From positions 32,081,645 to 32,145,644 of the forward strand of contig CM055100.1 in the NCBI GenBank assembly GCA_029204225.1: DNA of 64,000 nt. The letters are read 5' to 3'. This document shows positions 46,540 to 58,404 of the stretch, in pieces (the stretch's first letter is position 1; each line of letters begins with the position of its first letter). The translations under genes were made by a program, and so were the position numbers. The stretch comes from Diphasiastrum complanatum. Its lineage: Eukaryota; Streptophyta; Lycopodiopsida; Lycopodiales; Lycopodiaceae. Below the pieces are notes generated by a model. The model saw only the letters and a program-made list of their open reading frames with translations, ran no database searches and had not been told where the DNA came from.

Positions 46540-47702
46540 AACAGATCAGGGATGGTGATGACAAGTAACAAAAAGTCCATCTTCAAGGTCATCACACCCA
46601 AATCTACAGAAATCTAATCAGATCAATCCAAATCCCTCAAGATCCGACAAGATCTGATAAGATCCGATAGCATCCGACAAGATCCAAGTAAGATCTAGAT
46701 CCAGATAGGATCAACCGAAAAGCAAATTATCAGATTACATCACTCAGCCTCCGATTTTGCGAATCAGAGACATCGATCTCAAGAAAATGTAGCAAAATAA
46801 AGGCAAAATTCACTTAAACTGATGGATCAGCCACCAAATGTCCATCAGAACTTCCAGAGAACTCTCCATAGTCAAATCTTAATTGGATGTAATGGAATAA
46901 CAGTTTACAACAGTTAAGGATCAGAGAATCTCGAGATCTCGTCAAAAAATACTCAAAAAGAGCATTTTTTTCATGATTTTTGAGATCCCTTGGGAGTTAG
47001 CTCTTGAAACTTTGACAGTCACCAGATCTGACCTAGATGCATCTATAGAAATCTATGTGAGAGTTACTGATGGAAAGTTCATCAAATTTGAGTGTTTGTG
47101 AGAGTTCATAAAGGCAAAATTTTCAGAACCTTCGTAGAGCATCAAGATCAGCAAACCAACCTTTGCAAGAGGCATAAATGGAATCAGAGCAGTGAAATTA
47201 GCCTGTCTACAAGCTTCGATCTTGAAAATATAATGTCTGGAGCAATTTGTGCGAAAGATCACTCCCTGTGAGGATTGAACCCTCGTAGGCTATCTGAACC
47301 CTCGCAGAACCTTCGTAGGGTGGTCAAACTACCTTCTGAACTCTCGTAGACTTCTCTGAGGTCTTAGAATTTTTTGAAGAAGGTCCCTACAAAAATTTGG
47401 TAGGAACTGGAAAAAATGTACTTCACCTGATACACACTCTAATTTCTACTATATAAGAGTAGAATTTGAGTCATTTGTCACTTTACCTAGCGAAGCTCTG
47501 TCCAAATTTCAAGCAAAATTTTCAAGTTCTATGTTTGCTACCAAATATTCTACTAGCCATCATCTGCACTCTCTGAATCCAAATCTGCACTCAGAACCAT
47601 TGTTGCCATCATCCATTTTCCGATTTCCTCTGTTTTTTGCTTATAGCTTACAAGATATATAACAAGTTGGTTTTCTACTAGATTAATCTATCGATTATTA
47701 AA
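46540..47702. other. Spacer upstream of the transposase-like gene
   Basis: It contains short repeats of AAGATCCGACAAGATC (46630-46700) and several CCTCGYAGR..C motifs between 47090 and 47370, also seen around 42950-43420. It may include the 3' part of the gypsy element to the left and the 5' terminal region of the transposase-like element to the right. No boundary can be placed. Confidence 0.4.
47450..47456 (+). promoter_or_regulatory. Possible TATA box of the transposase-like gene
   Basis: TATATAA in CTACTATATAAGAGTAG, 247 bp upstream of the ATG at 47703. The position is reasonable for a plant gene with a 200 bp leader. No initiator or other element supports it. Confidence 0.3.
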
Positions 47703-50284
47703 ATGTCTAAATATCATCTCCATATTGATCTTCCCACAGAATATGCTCCACTGTCGAGAAAAAATCTGAAAGGATCCACCTTACCAGCTCACCAAAGGAC
47801 GGAAGACAGGAAACATTGTGATCTATGGGTTGATGGAAGTTTGTATCCAATCGATCCAAGCTCAGTGCAACATCCAGATTTTAGATCAATCACACAACTC
47901 ATACTGTTTTTGTGTGAAGGACACAATGGTCTATTGGCTTATTGTGAAAGATCGAAAAGTTATGGCATTAGTAATTCAATGAAAAAAATCCATTGTTTGG
48001 AAAATATGTTGAATGGTTTGCTTATTGACTACAGAGAAAAAGAAACTCTTTTGTTGAAAACAAAAGAAGAGAATGAAATCTTGAAGATAGATAATTCTCG
48101 TTTGCAAGATATTATATTAAACCTTAACCAAGAAACTGACAATATAAAACTAATTGTACAAACATTGCGTACCTCATATTGTCAAATAAATGTAGAAGTA
48201 AACACATTACGGAAGAAAATACTGAACAATAAGCGAAAAAGAGTTATTTTAAAAAGTATTGATGAGCTTTCATCAAGTGGGGGTCAACGGAAAAAAAGAA
48301 TATATGCTTTCAAGTAAGATTATGTTTTAAAGTATTCATGTGTTTTGTTTCATCTAGCACATCAATGATTGTGAATTGTTTTTCTAAATCTTATTTTTAT
48401 TTTGCAGATCAGCTTTAGTCACCAATCAAAATTTGAAAGACAAAGACATGATTGGAAAGTCTTTGAGTGCAATACTTATAGACTATAAGTCAACGACGAG
48501 TATACTAGAAAATCAACGATATTCTCGAATCAAGTCCAAGATTGCATAGGCCCTTATGAGCGAAGTCGGCAAGATCATTGACCGAAAATTGATACAAGGA
48601 ACATGTGATTATTCTGGTATTAGCAGGGATGCATATGACACAATGTTTAAAATTATCAAAGAGGGATTTGGACAAGTACATATGAAAAAATTTCCTATTC
48701 CCCGGCCCTTTCAAATCAAATTAGAGAGGGATGTGTTAAACAGGGGTTTGCAAAACACCATTGGTATTCCTTACTATATCAATGAAATTTATAACTCAAA
48801 ACATGGCACTTTGTCATATGATTCCACCAACAATATGTTTGTAGATCTGAATCATTTACTGAGATTTATTGTAAGTTTTATGGAATCACAAATGGAAGTG
48901 TTGAAAAATTGATATTAGTTCTCAAGTTAGATGAATCAGAAGTAATAAAGGGACAAAAGCTGGAAAGGGTTAGTGTTACACTTCTGAAGGGATCATTAAG
49001 CAATATGATAAACTCGGAGAGTCTTGATTTCAGCGTACAGTCCGAAAATAATATCTGGTGGTTGGCAGCTTTCCAGGTTTAAATCTATTCTATTGAGTAC
49101 TAGCAACTAATTCATTTCGATAATTTACGGTTTTGTGTTTTAAGCTAATATTATTTTGTTATTATAGGTCAAAGTTCAATTCTCTTAAAATAGTTCATGA
49201 TTTTGTGTTTCAAACAGGTTTTAAAAGAAGATCATGACATTCTATTTTGGATTTTTAGTAAAACAGAATATCCAAAGATAATTAAGAATCATATGAGCGA
49301 CACACCACTCAATGTTCCTAGAATAGATGATTTTAAGGTGGAATCGCGTTTGGCTGGAGACCCGAAGTCGTTGAAGTGCATGTTCAACGTCTCACATGGT
49401 GCAAATTCAAAACATCCATGCCTCTATTGCATGAAAACTACACATGACATGTTGAAGAGCACAAGAGTTTCAAGGGATATAGAAGATCCGACTTGGAAAC
49501 CAGGATTACCGATTCCGCTTAAAAATGTTCACATTTGTACACCACATGGAGAGGTTAGAATTATCGAAAAATTGATATATCTTCATATTTGGTTTGCTTG
49601 GAATACTAAGCCAGAGTCATTTAACAAAAAAACATTATCTTGATTGGAAGAAGTTTTATCAAAAGCGGGACTTCATAAAGGACACGTTAAAATACAAAAG
49701 GACGAGAAGCTTTCAGAAAAAACGGGAAACATCCCATGCAAACCAAGCCTAGGAGGATCCAAAGCTCGTCGTTTCTTATCAAATCATTCCGGAAAACCGA
49801 CTAAAATCCAGTACTTAATTTGGATAGATGTACTCAATGCCACAAATGATTTTAAAGAAAAAGGAACAACGAGGATTAAAAAAGTTGAAGTCTGGACAAA
49901 GCTTGACAACATGGTCAAATTGCTCAGAAAAGATAAACTGTCTGATACTGATGTCCTACTAATTGAGAAATCAACAATTGAGTGATGCAGTTAAAGACGC
50001 CTGGGGTGAAGATCATATTACTCATTATATGGTAAATCTCTTTTCAATGTAACTAACTCTTCGAATTATAATCTCATTGCACATATGCTAAATTTAAAAT
50101 GATTAATATGACAATATTTGTATCTCTGATATTGTAGCACATTTTACGACATCATGCATTATCTTTTGCAAAAGCTTACGACAGTCTAAGTATTTGGTCA
50201 TCACAAGGAATGGAGAAGTCGCATTGGCAAGCCAGAGCAGCATTTCATCGAAATACACAACACGGTGGAACATCTCAAAAATAA
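47703..50284 (+). pseudogene. Intron-containing transposase-like gene with RAG1/Transib-like DD-CxxC-HxxxxH-E core
   Basis: Proposed exons 47703-48313, 48408-49076, 49218-50031 and 50138-50284, all with GT-AG borders and AT-rich introns. Exon 1 (204 codons, intact) ends in a long Lys/Glu/Leu coiled-coil-like stretch. Exon 2 holds a region with IPRPF and LKLDES, candidate first catalytic Asp at 48930. Exon 3 has RLAGDPKSLK (second Asp, 49359) and, 20 residues on, PCLYC (49419-49430). Exon 4 begins HILRHH, and 20 residues after the fifth position comes E in WSSQGMEKSH (50213). In RAG1 the equivalents are D600, D708, C727/C730, H937/H942 and E962, the last interval also 20. Lesions: TAG 48547, TGA 49641, shifts near 48850 and 49970. 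Flanks show no clear TIR. It is a DDE-type transposase by pattern; closeness to RAG1/Transib rather than another superfamily needs a profile search. Confidence 0.65.
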
Positions 50285-52345
50285 TAGTTACATCATCTAG
50301 CTATTTCAATGGTTCTACAAGCGTGTTCAAATCCGAAATAAAACTGGATCAACAAATTATCAGAAATTCAGAAAGGCATGCAAATTTATAGATGAAAATA
50401 ATATTGATGCAAGACTCAATTCATAGTAATTTTCATGATATCAGACAAAAAAAGTGTATGTATTATATCACATCATTTCAAGTACAATGCAAGACAAAAT
50501 CATTGTTTCTCTTATTATAAAAAAAACTATGTTGAACATATTTCTTTAAAATTGTGTCTTGAAATTTTTAAGATAGCTAAATTTTTACGATTTATTTGTA
50601 ATAAAAACATCTTTTGAATAGTCTTTTGCAATATTATTCTTTAATAGTTTAAAATGCAAAAATAAAATGGTATTTTGTTTTTTATGAATGTATAAAATCA
50701 TTCATTTCATATTATGTAAAAAATAACCAATGTCATTTGAATTGATTAGATTTTAGATAGTTCAATTTTTCGACATCTCAAAACAATAAAATGAGAATAG
50801 TAACAGCTATTTTTTTTTTCAAAAATAAGTTTTATATTCATCTAATCTTAATTAATTTAAGATAATTTATTTTGCAATCATTGTTTGTTTCATTATGTTT
50901 ACATATTTAAATGTTTACTTACATTTCAAATAATTTTATAAGGTCTCGTCATTTATTATTTTTTAAAATATATAAATCAATCTTTTTTGCATGATAGATT
51001 TTTTTTGACAAAATAAAATATTTTTTTGATTATTATAATATTTTTTTTCAAAGCATCTTAAATATTAGCATTTAAAAAAAAAAAAAATTCAAAGGCTGGT
51101 TTTCTCACCAAATTTATGCCAGAACATCCCTACTTGATAAACTACTTAAATTTTGGAGAGAACTAACATACTTACCAAGCTATATTTTGAGGAGGAGCGT
51201 AAAGATTATGCAAAATCTAGCTTGATTATTTACATTCATGTACATATGTAAATCACATGTGTGGAGCATGTTCTCATGTGTGAGTAGTAGGCCTAATTTC
51301 ATTTGTTAATTCACGTCATAACTTATTTTTTGAAACCATGTGAAACTAGACAAAAGCTAGTCATGTAGAAGTATGTCTACAAATCAAATGCATGAGTAGG
51401 CATAGGCAAAAAGACATCCATCTCGAGTCCTATTAGGTGTTGACACATGTTCTAGATTATAGAAGTGCAAAATTGCAAGTGTACCATAAGCCAAATTTTT
51501 TATCATATTGGCTTTTGAGACCCAATCAAATTATGAGGTGCAAATCATGGATTCAATAATTTTTAGAGGTCTCCACATACCTAATTGAGTAGGAACTCGA
51601 ACTACCACTATATGGATGTGGACTCTCATTGTACTTTGAACACTTTTGAGAGATAGAATTGTTTTGACATCAAATTCTCGTGTATTCTCTCTCTACCCGA
51701 GGGCTCTTGGTTTTTCGCTCTCATGTGTGTCTCTCTCTAAAATCTTGAATAACACTTAGTTTTTTCATGGATGTGCATGGAAATGGCTTGTCTTTGATGG
51801 ACGATTACTTTTTGTGTTCAAGAGCTCTTGTCTAGATCCAAATCTTGTTTGGTAGCTCTCTAAAATCTGAGTTGATCAAGAGTAATTTGATAGTGTGAAA
51901 ACTCTCATGCACGTAGGTCATGGTAGATCTATTCAAGGTCCTCAAACACGCATTTTTTAACACGTCACAGGGACATCTTGCGGCCTACTAGACATTCAAA
52001 TGCGATGACATTTGTTTTGGGACTTTGACTTAAAAAAGAGTAACATTTCTCATCATTGGTCTTTGCAAACTGTTTGGCAGATTTTAATAACTCACAGGTA
52101 GAACATACTGTCATTTTTTATTTCTAGAAATCTTTACCAAATCAAAATCCCTTTCCAAATTCTGAGAAAATATGAGTAACTCAAATAGGCAACATTTTTT
52201 GCTTTGGAGAACTCTTTGTACATAAAAAATATATCTAATTTTGTATTTGGAACTAGACTTGACTCTTTGTGTTATTGGAAGACTTAATTTTTTTTCTCTC
52301 AATTGATGACAATTTGCCCCCAAAAAACTTCAATTTTCAATACTT
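50285..52345. other. Very AT-rich spacer
   Basis: From 50285 to 51100 the sequence is dominated by A and T runs, with no coding signal beyond short chance frames. Part may be the 3' terminal region of the transposase-like element. From 51100 to 52345 the composition is more balanced but no gene, repeat boundary or RNA is recognised. Confidence 0.4.
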
Positions 52346-52880
52346 TTCAGCACTTCACATGGGTAACTTTAGATGCATGTAGATATCTCTATAGGACTCC
52401 AAATAGTTAATTTTCTTTATAGACATGTTTTTATGGTCATAAAGAATTTTTTAAAGTAGATAGCCAAAGAAAGGGTTGTAAAAAGCACCTCCAAAAGTGT
52501 TGAAACTTTCTAGCACCTTTCATAAAATTTCAATAGTTTTCAGCACTTGACATGGGTAACTTTAGATGTGTGCATATCTATCTCTACATAACTCCAAATT
52601 GAAAAAAAAATTGAGAGACATGTTTCTATGGCCATATAATACTTTTTAAAGTAGACAACCCAAAAAAATATTACTAAAATCATGGTGTTATACGCTCAAA
52701 TATGGTATTTGCAGTTTTGGTGATTTTTATCAACACTTAAAAGGGTAACTTTGAATGACTGTATCTATTTGTATAGATCTCCAATTTTTTTTTAATAGAC
52801 ACGATTTTACAATCATGTAGGATTTTAAAGAGTAGACATGCTAAAAATTGATTGTAAAATTCACAACAATGTGGTCCCAA
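52346..52880. repeat. Three degenerate tandem repeats, period about 190 bp
   Basis: Related blocks start at CACTTCACATGGGTAAC (52351), CACTTGACATGGGTAAC (52544) and CACTTAAAAGGGTAAC (52734). Each is followed by TTTRRATG, a CTCCAA-like stretch, AGACA-GTTT and TAAAGTAGACA. Spacing is 193 and 190 bp. They look like an old, short satellite-like array. Confidence 0.65.
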
Positions 52881-53396
52881 ATTCATAGTTAGAAATTGAT
52901 CATTGTATATAATGTTTATCTCTTTTCGGTTTGGGTGACCATCCCTTTGAAAATCTTGATCTAGTAGTATCCAAGTATCACCATTGTTCTTAAATCTCTA
53001 ATAATTGTATGTAAGAATATTAAGCACTTGCTTTTCAATATGATGACAAGAAATCATAAAAGACTTTTTTTATCCTACAATCTATATATTCGTTTGTCTT
53101 ACTATCACAACTTTTATCCATAAGATCTGAAAAATTATGATCTAATAAATCCTTATAAACAAATGAAGTAGGCATTCTTGTCACACTTTCACTCGAGAAA
53201 AAATCAACTAAATATATGAAAGAAGTTACTAGCATAGGCAAACAATTCTTGATCCAAGACTTATCTTCATTGGATGTTTTTACATCTAAGAGTAGTTTGC
53301 ATTTGAAAGATTCAAACACAATGCTTTCAAGGGTAAAAAATGGATTTCATGCGAACGCCCTTCCTTGGGCAGAATGTCCTTGCCATGGCATTGGAA

Positions 53397-53445
53397 AACC
53401 CCCCCCCCAAAAAAAAAAAAAAAGAAAAAAGAAAAAAGAAAAACG
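53397..53445. repeat. C-run followed by A-rich low-complexity tract
   Basis: Ten C residues directly followed by a long A-rich run with interspersed G. Low-complexity sequence, possibly an old poly(A) tail; no element was recognised upstream. Confidence 0.7.
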
Positions 53446-53762
53446 AGGGAAGACGCCCGAATCGCCCTCGAATGGTATCCTCATCCCATAATGTTCATTA
53501 GAAAAATAAATAAATAGATAAATAAAGGGGTTGGCTTAGTTGGTTATCTTGGCATCCAAAGTTTTTTTTGTTCCCTCGTTCAAGCAGCCAAACTTGTAAA
53601 CCAATATGCATAATAGAAAGCCAATAGTAGGCTTTGTGTTGTATCTCGTGTTAGATTTGAGCTATAACACACGTAATGCCTTGTGCTCAGGTGTCCTTTG
53701 TATTTTGGGACCACCTCCAGGAGTATAATGTCCATCCAATTTTCTCTCCCCTAGGAATCTGT

Positions 53763-53872
53763 CATTCTCTCTTCTCTCTCCGGTGAAATTCACTTTCTCT
53801 CTCCTCTCTCCGGTGGAATGCACGTTCTCTCTCTGGTGGAATGCACATTCTCTCTCCTCTCTCCGGTGGAAT
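53763..53872. repeat. CT-rich minisatellite, about four units
   Basis: Imperfect units of about 23-30 bp with the core TTCTCTCTCCTCTCTCCGGTGGAATG are repeated four times. No coding function is seen. Confidence 0.75.
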
Positions 53873-56600
53873 GTGCATGTGGTAGCCCGTCATTGGGTGT
53901 CCACATCCACATTCCACCACAAACATAAAAAAATTTGCGAAAAGAAAATGTCAAAAAAAAAAAAAAAAAACTGGTCCACGCGTACGGTCGTACCGGCCAA
54001 AAAACAAAAAAAAAAAAAAAACCTTCTCATGGCATTAGGTAGGGGGAAGGCCTTCCTTGCTGGTCGGGGCCTGCCCTCACGCAATGGCCCTCCCAGCAAG
54101 GAAGGCAAAACACGCGCACGCACAAACAAAGATTGGACACACACACACAAAACACACATTCACGCGGATGCAGTCGATCATACAAACGAAAACACAAACC
54201 GTCGCTTACATGATAACACAACCATCATATTCATGAATTCATATTCATATTCATAGGATGATGAATGGCCGATACACGGATGGAGGTGGCGAGGCCGTTA
54301 GTAATTTGTGCGTGCGGATCCGTTAGGAAAAGAAACGACGCATTATAACAATATTACCTCTCCAACTGTAACAGATCATCAACACTGCACAAAAAAGGAT
54401 CACAACAAGCAAGGGACACCCAGCAATGGAGGCACCTCGTCAATTCCCGACCAACTCCCGACACCCAAACTGAAATGCTCAATTAGTTTAGATGGTAAAG
54501 AAATTGAAACTGCCGTTTGCAAAATGAATCTAAAATCAACCGGTGAAGCAGCACTCCATTTCACAAATATTAAGACGGTTATAATCTTAAAAGAATAGGT
54601 GGAGAGGAACGCATAATGAATAAATTTGATAGTAAACCGTAAAATACATGCAACATTGAGTGAACTAGACTGTAGTATGCTGGTAATGATTTGTGATAAT
54701 TTCAACTGATTTGTAACTTGTAAGCCGTTAGAACGTACCGAGAATGGATAATAAAGATGGTTCCAATCATGTTTCACTACTGGCTGGTGGCAGGATGCCG
54801 CGTAGATTCATAGATGATATAACTCTCGGTATTCTTTGTGTTTTTGGTTCGAAAGTTGGAGTAGCTTTCGAACCAAATCTGTTCTAATTTTCGAACCAGA
54901 ACTCAAAAGCTGGCATCGGAGCAGATCGAAGAAGTTTTGATGTGTCTAATTACTTAGAAACCTTCTCGTGGTGATGGACAGTGGACACCTTGTAAGCCCT
55001 AGTACAGTTGTAGTCTTGGCGTACTAGAGTCCTGACTTGGTTATGATTGATCTCTTTTGTAGCTTGCGTCGTCTGTCAGGAGCTACGAATGAGCGCTGTA
55101 GAGCTGGATCGAAGAGGCTACAGTGGTGTTGACGTAATACGTGCGTCTTTCATATTCAATAGCTTATAGATCGAGAATCGGAATGCCAGATGGAACAACG
55201 TCACACTCTAGACTCTAGATTTCGGACTATGAAAGGATTGCCCAATGCCAAAGATCTTCAGTCTCCACGTCTCTCTTTAAGCCGGCTTGATATTACACAT
55301 TCTATTGGGAAACAAGAACGCTGAAACAGAACCTAGTTACGATATTGAAAGCGGGCAAGTATTGCAGGCATGCTTCATGATCATGCAGCAGTGCAGCTCG
55401 AAGAAAATTGTCCACACGAGTCCTTCAAGTAATGGCTGCATGCAAGCTCAGAGCCCAGGCCTCAAAATACAGACATAGATCAATGAAAGAATCTACAATG
55501 ACAAGGTATAGACTACACTACGTCATGACAGCAATGCGAATTCTGCATAATATCCACGAGTAATCGTCGTAACATCTTAAGTTACAATTACGGAGGTGGC
55601 AATAGCCTACACCTTGCATGTGCATGAATAACTAAGTGTTAATAGACGAGTAAAGTGAGATTCTTAACTCGAGGATATAATGTTCAGAAATGCAGGCAAA
55701 AGATTTTCATTGTACTCATTAGGATTACATCATGCATGCTTAAAAATTACATCACTAACATGTATCAATGCCTTGTGCCTTCTTAAGTATTATGCCTTTT
55801 ATACAAGTCTGCCACCTGTTATATGAGAGTCGAGACTCGAGGGCCACGACCTAAGAAACAGGTGGTTTATTAAAATATCATGAATTTGCGGCTGGATATG
55901 CAAGGTATGAAGTTACTGTCACAGTATCTATCGTTCACTTTCCTTAGTTTAGCATAAAGAACAAACGGGAGTATTTCTGCGCAATTAGCTCGAACTGATG
56001 ATTGAGGCAGTACATACTACATTGTGCCCCAGCTACAATTTCTACTGTTGACACTGCAATTGTTACCTATTCTGGAGCGCATTCTATTGTTCTTATAATG
56101 AAAGATCTAAATTGAGCAGCTTTAATATGGCTAGCAATGCACACCGCTCACAATTAATATATATTTATGGTCCGTGTCTACAAAATATCTGTTTTGACAC
56201 ATAAAATACGGACAAGAATCCCGAACGATCACAGCAACACAGCGAGGAGCAATGACAAGGAATTTTTTGTTTAAACCTCATTCTTTGTTTCTGAGATACT
56301 GATCGGCAGCTCTCTAATGTCTGTAGTAGTATAAGCTAGAAGAGAAGAATTTGCTCATCTTTCAAGACCAGCACAAAATAGATAATTAGTACTAGCTGCT
56401 CAGTAACGATCCTTATTATTGTGCTGTATATCAGCAAATTCCATCCCTGCGAGTGAAGAATGAAGCTTCGTGACTCCGGTACTCAATTAGTTCAACAATA
56501 GCAGATAGAAGACACTAAAGCATCAGCTCATGGCAATAACAAGGAGGGATGTTCAAATGTATATGGCCTTCATGACTAGCTGTCTTGGAACCATAGATGC
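53873..56600. other. Intergenic spacer with a hairpin at 54050-54106
   Basis: No gene was recognised. A perfect 14 bp inverted repeat (GCCTTCCTTGCTGG at 54050-54063 and its complement at 54093-54106) forms a GC-rich stem with a 29-base loop. It is preceded by two poly(A) runs. From 54800 to 56500 the sequence looks unique, with no repeat or coding pattern. Confidence 0.45.
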
Positions 56601-56609
56601 AGCACTTTT

Positions 56610-57440
56610 CTGAAACGCATTTCAGAATCTCGGTCAAAATCGCGGTTCAGAAACGCGTTTCTGAAATTTTCCTACAAACTATTTTTTTAAAAAAATATTT
56701 TGTTGTTTTTTGGGGCAATACGGGTACAAGATGAAATCTCTAATTAATAGCATTATTATTGTGTAGTTTGCAGAATGTTTATGTTTCGGGTGCAGATGGT
56801 CCACGCCCAAACCCTAAAACACATGAAATTAGGGCATGGAAATTGAAATTTGTGATACGGACGTAGACGGGCGAAACGGAGGTCACAAGAGTCTCTGCAG
56901 GCATGTGGAAATGCATTTTAGGCTCAAACATCACATGAATCGGTTGTCATTTTGTGAAAATGGAAAAAAAACACGAGCATTTGGAATTTGGTGTTCAAAT
57001 CTCGCTAGGCATGCCGTAACAGCTGAAATTGACGTCGTAGGAATCACCGTGGGCATGAAGAAAGGTGGTCTAGAGCCAAATTATGTTCGATTTGGTTGCC
57101 TACAGCTCAATGTCAACACTTGCAAAAAATCAAGCCTATACTTACCAAATATCGAAAACTGATCATTTCCCTCTCCATGAAGCTCAGATCCCCCTAGCAC
57201 CGTGCACACCACCTTCGTATCGCCGAGTAGATGCCTGCTGACTATGCACACGCGTCGATCGAACAACTGTAGCTGAAAATAAAAAAATTTACCTCCTCCA
57301 CGGCTGGCGCGGTTCTGGCCTTGAAGAGGAGGAATTTTTTTTTTATATACTATTTTTTTTGGAAAGCGATTCTGGCCTGAGAAACGCGATTATCAAAAAT
57401 GCGTTTTGCGAAATGCATTCCTCAGAATCGTGTTTCTGTC
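56610..57440. repeat. Fold-back element candidate with GAAACGCGTTTC palindromes at both ends
   Basis: The left end carries CTGAAACGCATTTCAGAATC and a perfect 20 bp palindrome at 56646-56665 (TTCAGAAACGCGTTTCTGAA). The right end (57361-57440) carries GAAACGCGATTATC, AAATGCGTTTTGCGAAATGCATT and CAGAATCGTGTTTCTG, that is, related motifs in inverted order. Between them lies a 108-codon plus frame (56836-57162) with no recognised domain, rich in Cys and His. It could be a non-autonomous DNA transposon, perhaps one that captured host sequence. No target duplication was found. Confidence 0.4.
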
Positions 57441-57584
57441 CAATTATGCTTGGAACACAACAACAAAATGCACGATTTCCGACACAAGGTTTCGACGGTT
57501 TCAAAAAAATTCATAATTTGTTGGAATCCGACACAAAAAAAAAAATTATAAAAAATAAAAAAATTGCCCAATTTTTTTTTTTTT

Positions 57585-57755
57585 ACGGACGTCGGATTTT
57601 GATGCACAATAAATATGTCAAATTCCGACATCCCATTTCAAAGACACTACAACTTTTTAATTGATGACATCACCTGTCCGTGCATAAAAAAAAAGAAGCA
57701 TAAAGTGGATGTCGGATTTCGATGGATAATACAGATGTCGGAATCTGACGTCCGT
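57585..57755. mobile_element. 171 bp fold-back MITE
   Basis: The ends are perfect inverted repeats ACGGACGTC / GACGTCCGT. The similarity continues inward for about 45 bp per side (GTCGGATTTTGATG...ATTCCGACATCC against its inverted counterpart). Each arm also contains its own GTCGGATTT/AAATTCCGAC-like inverted pair, so the element can form a hairpin whose arms themselves fold. There is no coding capacity. Confidence 0.65.
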
Positions 57756-57768
57756 GACTGAATTCAGG

Positions 57769-58270
57769 TCAAGCAGATCAAAACCGACAGAGGAGGAGAG
57801 TACATCTCCAACCATTTTGCCAACTTCTGTACAAGTCGAGACATCCTTCACAGAAAGACAACAGCCTATACACCATGGTGTAGTTGAGAGAAAGAACCGA
57901 ACTCTCATGGAGGTAGGAAAATGCATGATGGCCTACTCAAAGGCATCAAGATCATTATGGTCTAAAGTAGTAGCTACAGCTGCCTACCTGCATAACAGGA
58001 CATGCAAATCAGACATTTCTCACACTACTCCACATGAAGTGTGGTGGGGTAACAAGCCTAATCTGGCTCATGTACATGTCTTTGGATGTGTTTCATATGC
58101 ACACAAACCTGATAAGCTTCGAAAGAGGCTGGATGAAAAAGTTGAACATGGATACCTTGCAAGAGAATGGCTAATGAAGATCCAGTTAGTTACGAAGTTC
58201 TTGGCAAGCAATACTACAACTACCGACATCAAGGAGGGAGTGGTTGAGCATCCAGATGAAGAAGTTTGAA
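57769..58270 (+). pseudogene. Ty1/copia integrase fragment
   Basis: The plus-strand translation starts QVKQIKTDRGGEYIS (the second catalytic aspartate region, IKTDRGGEY, at about 57771-57800), then HFANFC..RDI..RKTTAYTP. After a frameshift and stop near 57880 it gives ERKNRTLMEVGKCMM (the catalytic glutamate lies in ERKNRT), LWSKVVATAAYLHNRTCK, TPHEVWWGNKPNLAHVHVFGC and YAHKPDKLRKRLDEK. It is bounded on the left by the MITE at 57585-57755 and becomes unrecognisable by about 58200. No protease or RT of the same copy is adjacent. Confidence 0.78.
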
Positions 58271-58404
58271 TTTCAGATGGACTGAGTGACAGTTCAGACG
58301 ACGAATAGCCCGACATGCAGCCTATACCCATGACACCTGCTACACACAACAGCTCTGCAGTCAACAAAGACAAGACACTCGACAAAGGCAACGTCATCCG
58401 AGTG

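Noticed and set aside
53783-54256. 157-codon plus frame and overlapping minus frame with long lysine or phenylalanine runs
   Set aside because: Driven by CT minisatellite and poly(A) tracts; the composition is low complexity, with no domain.
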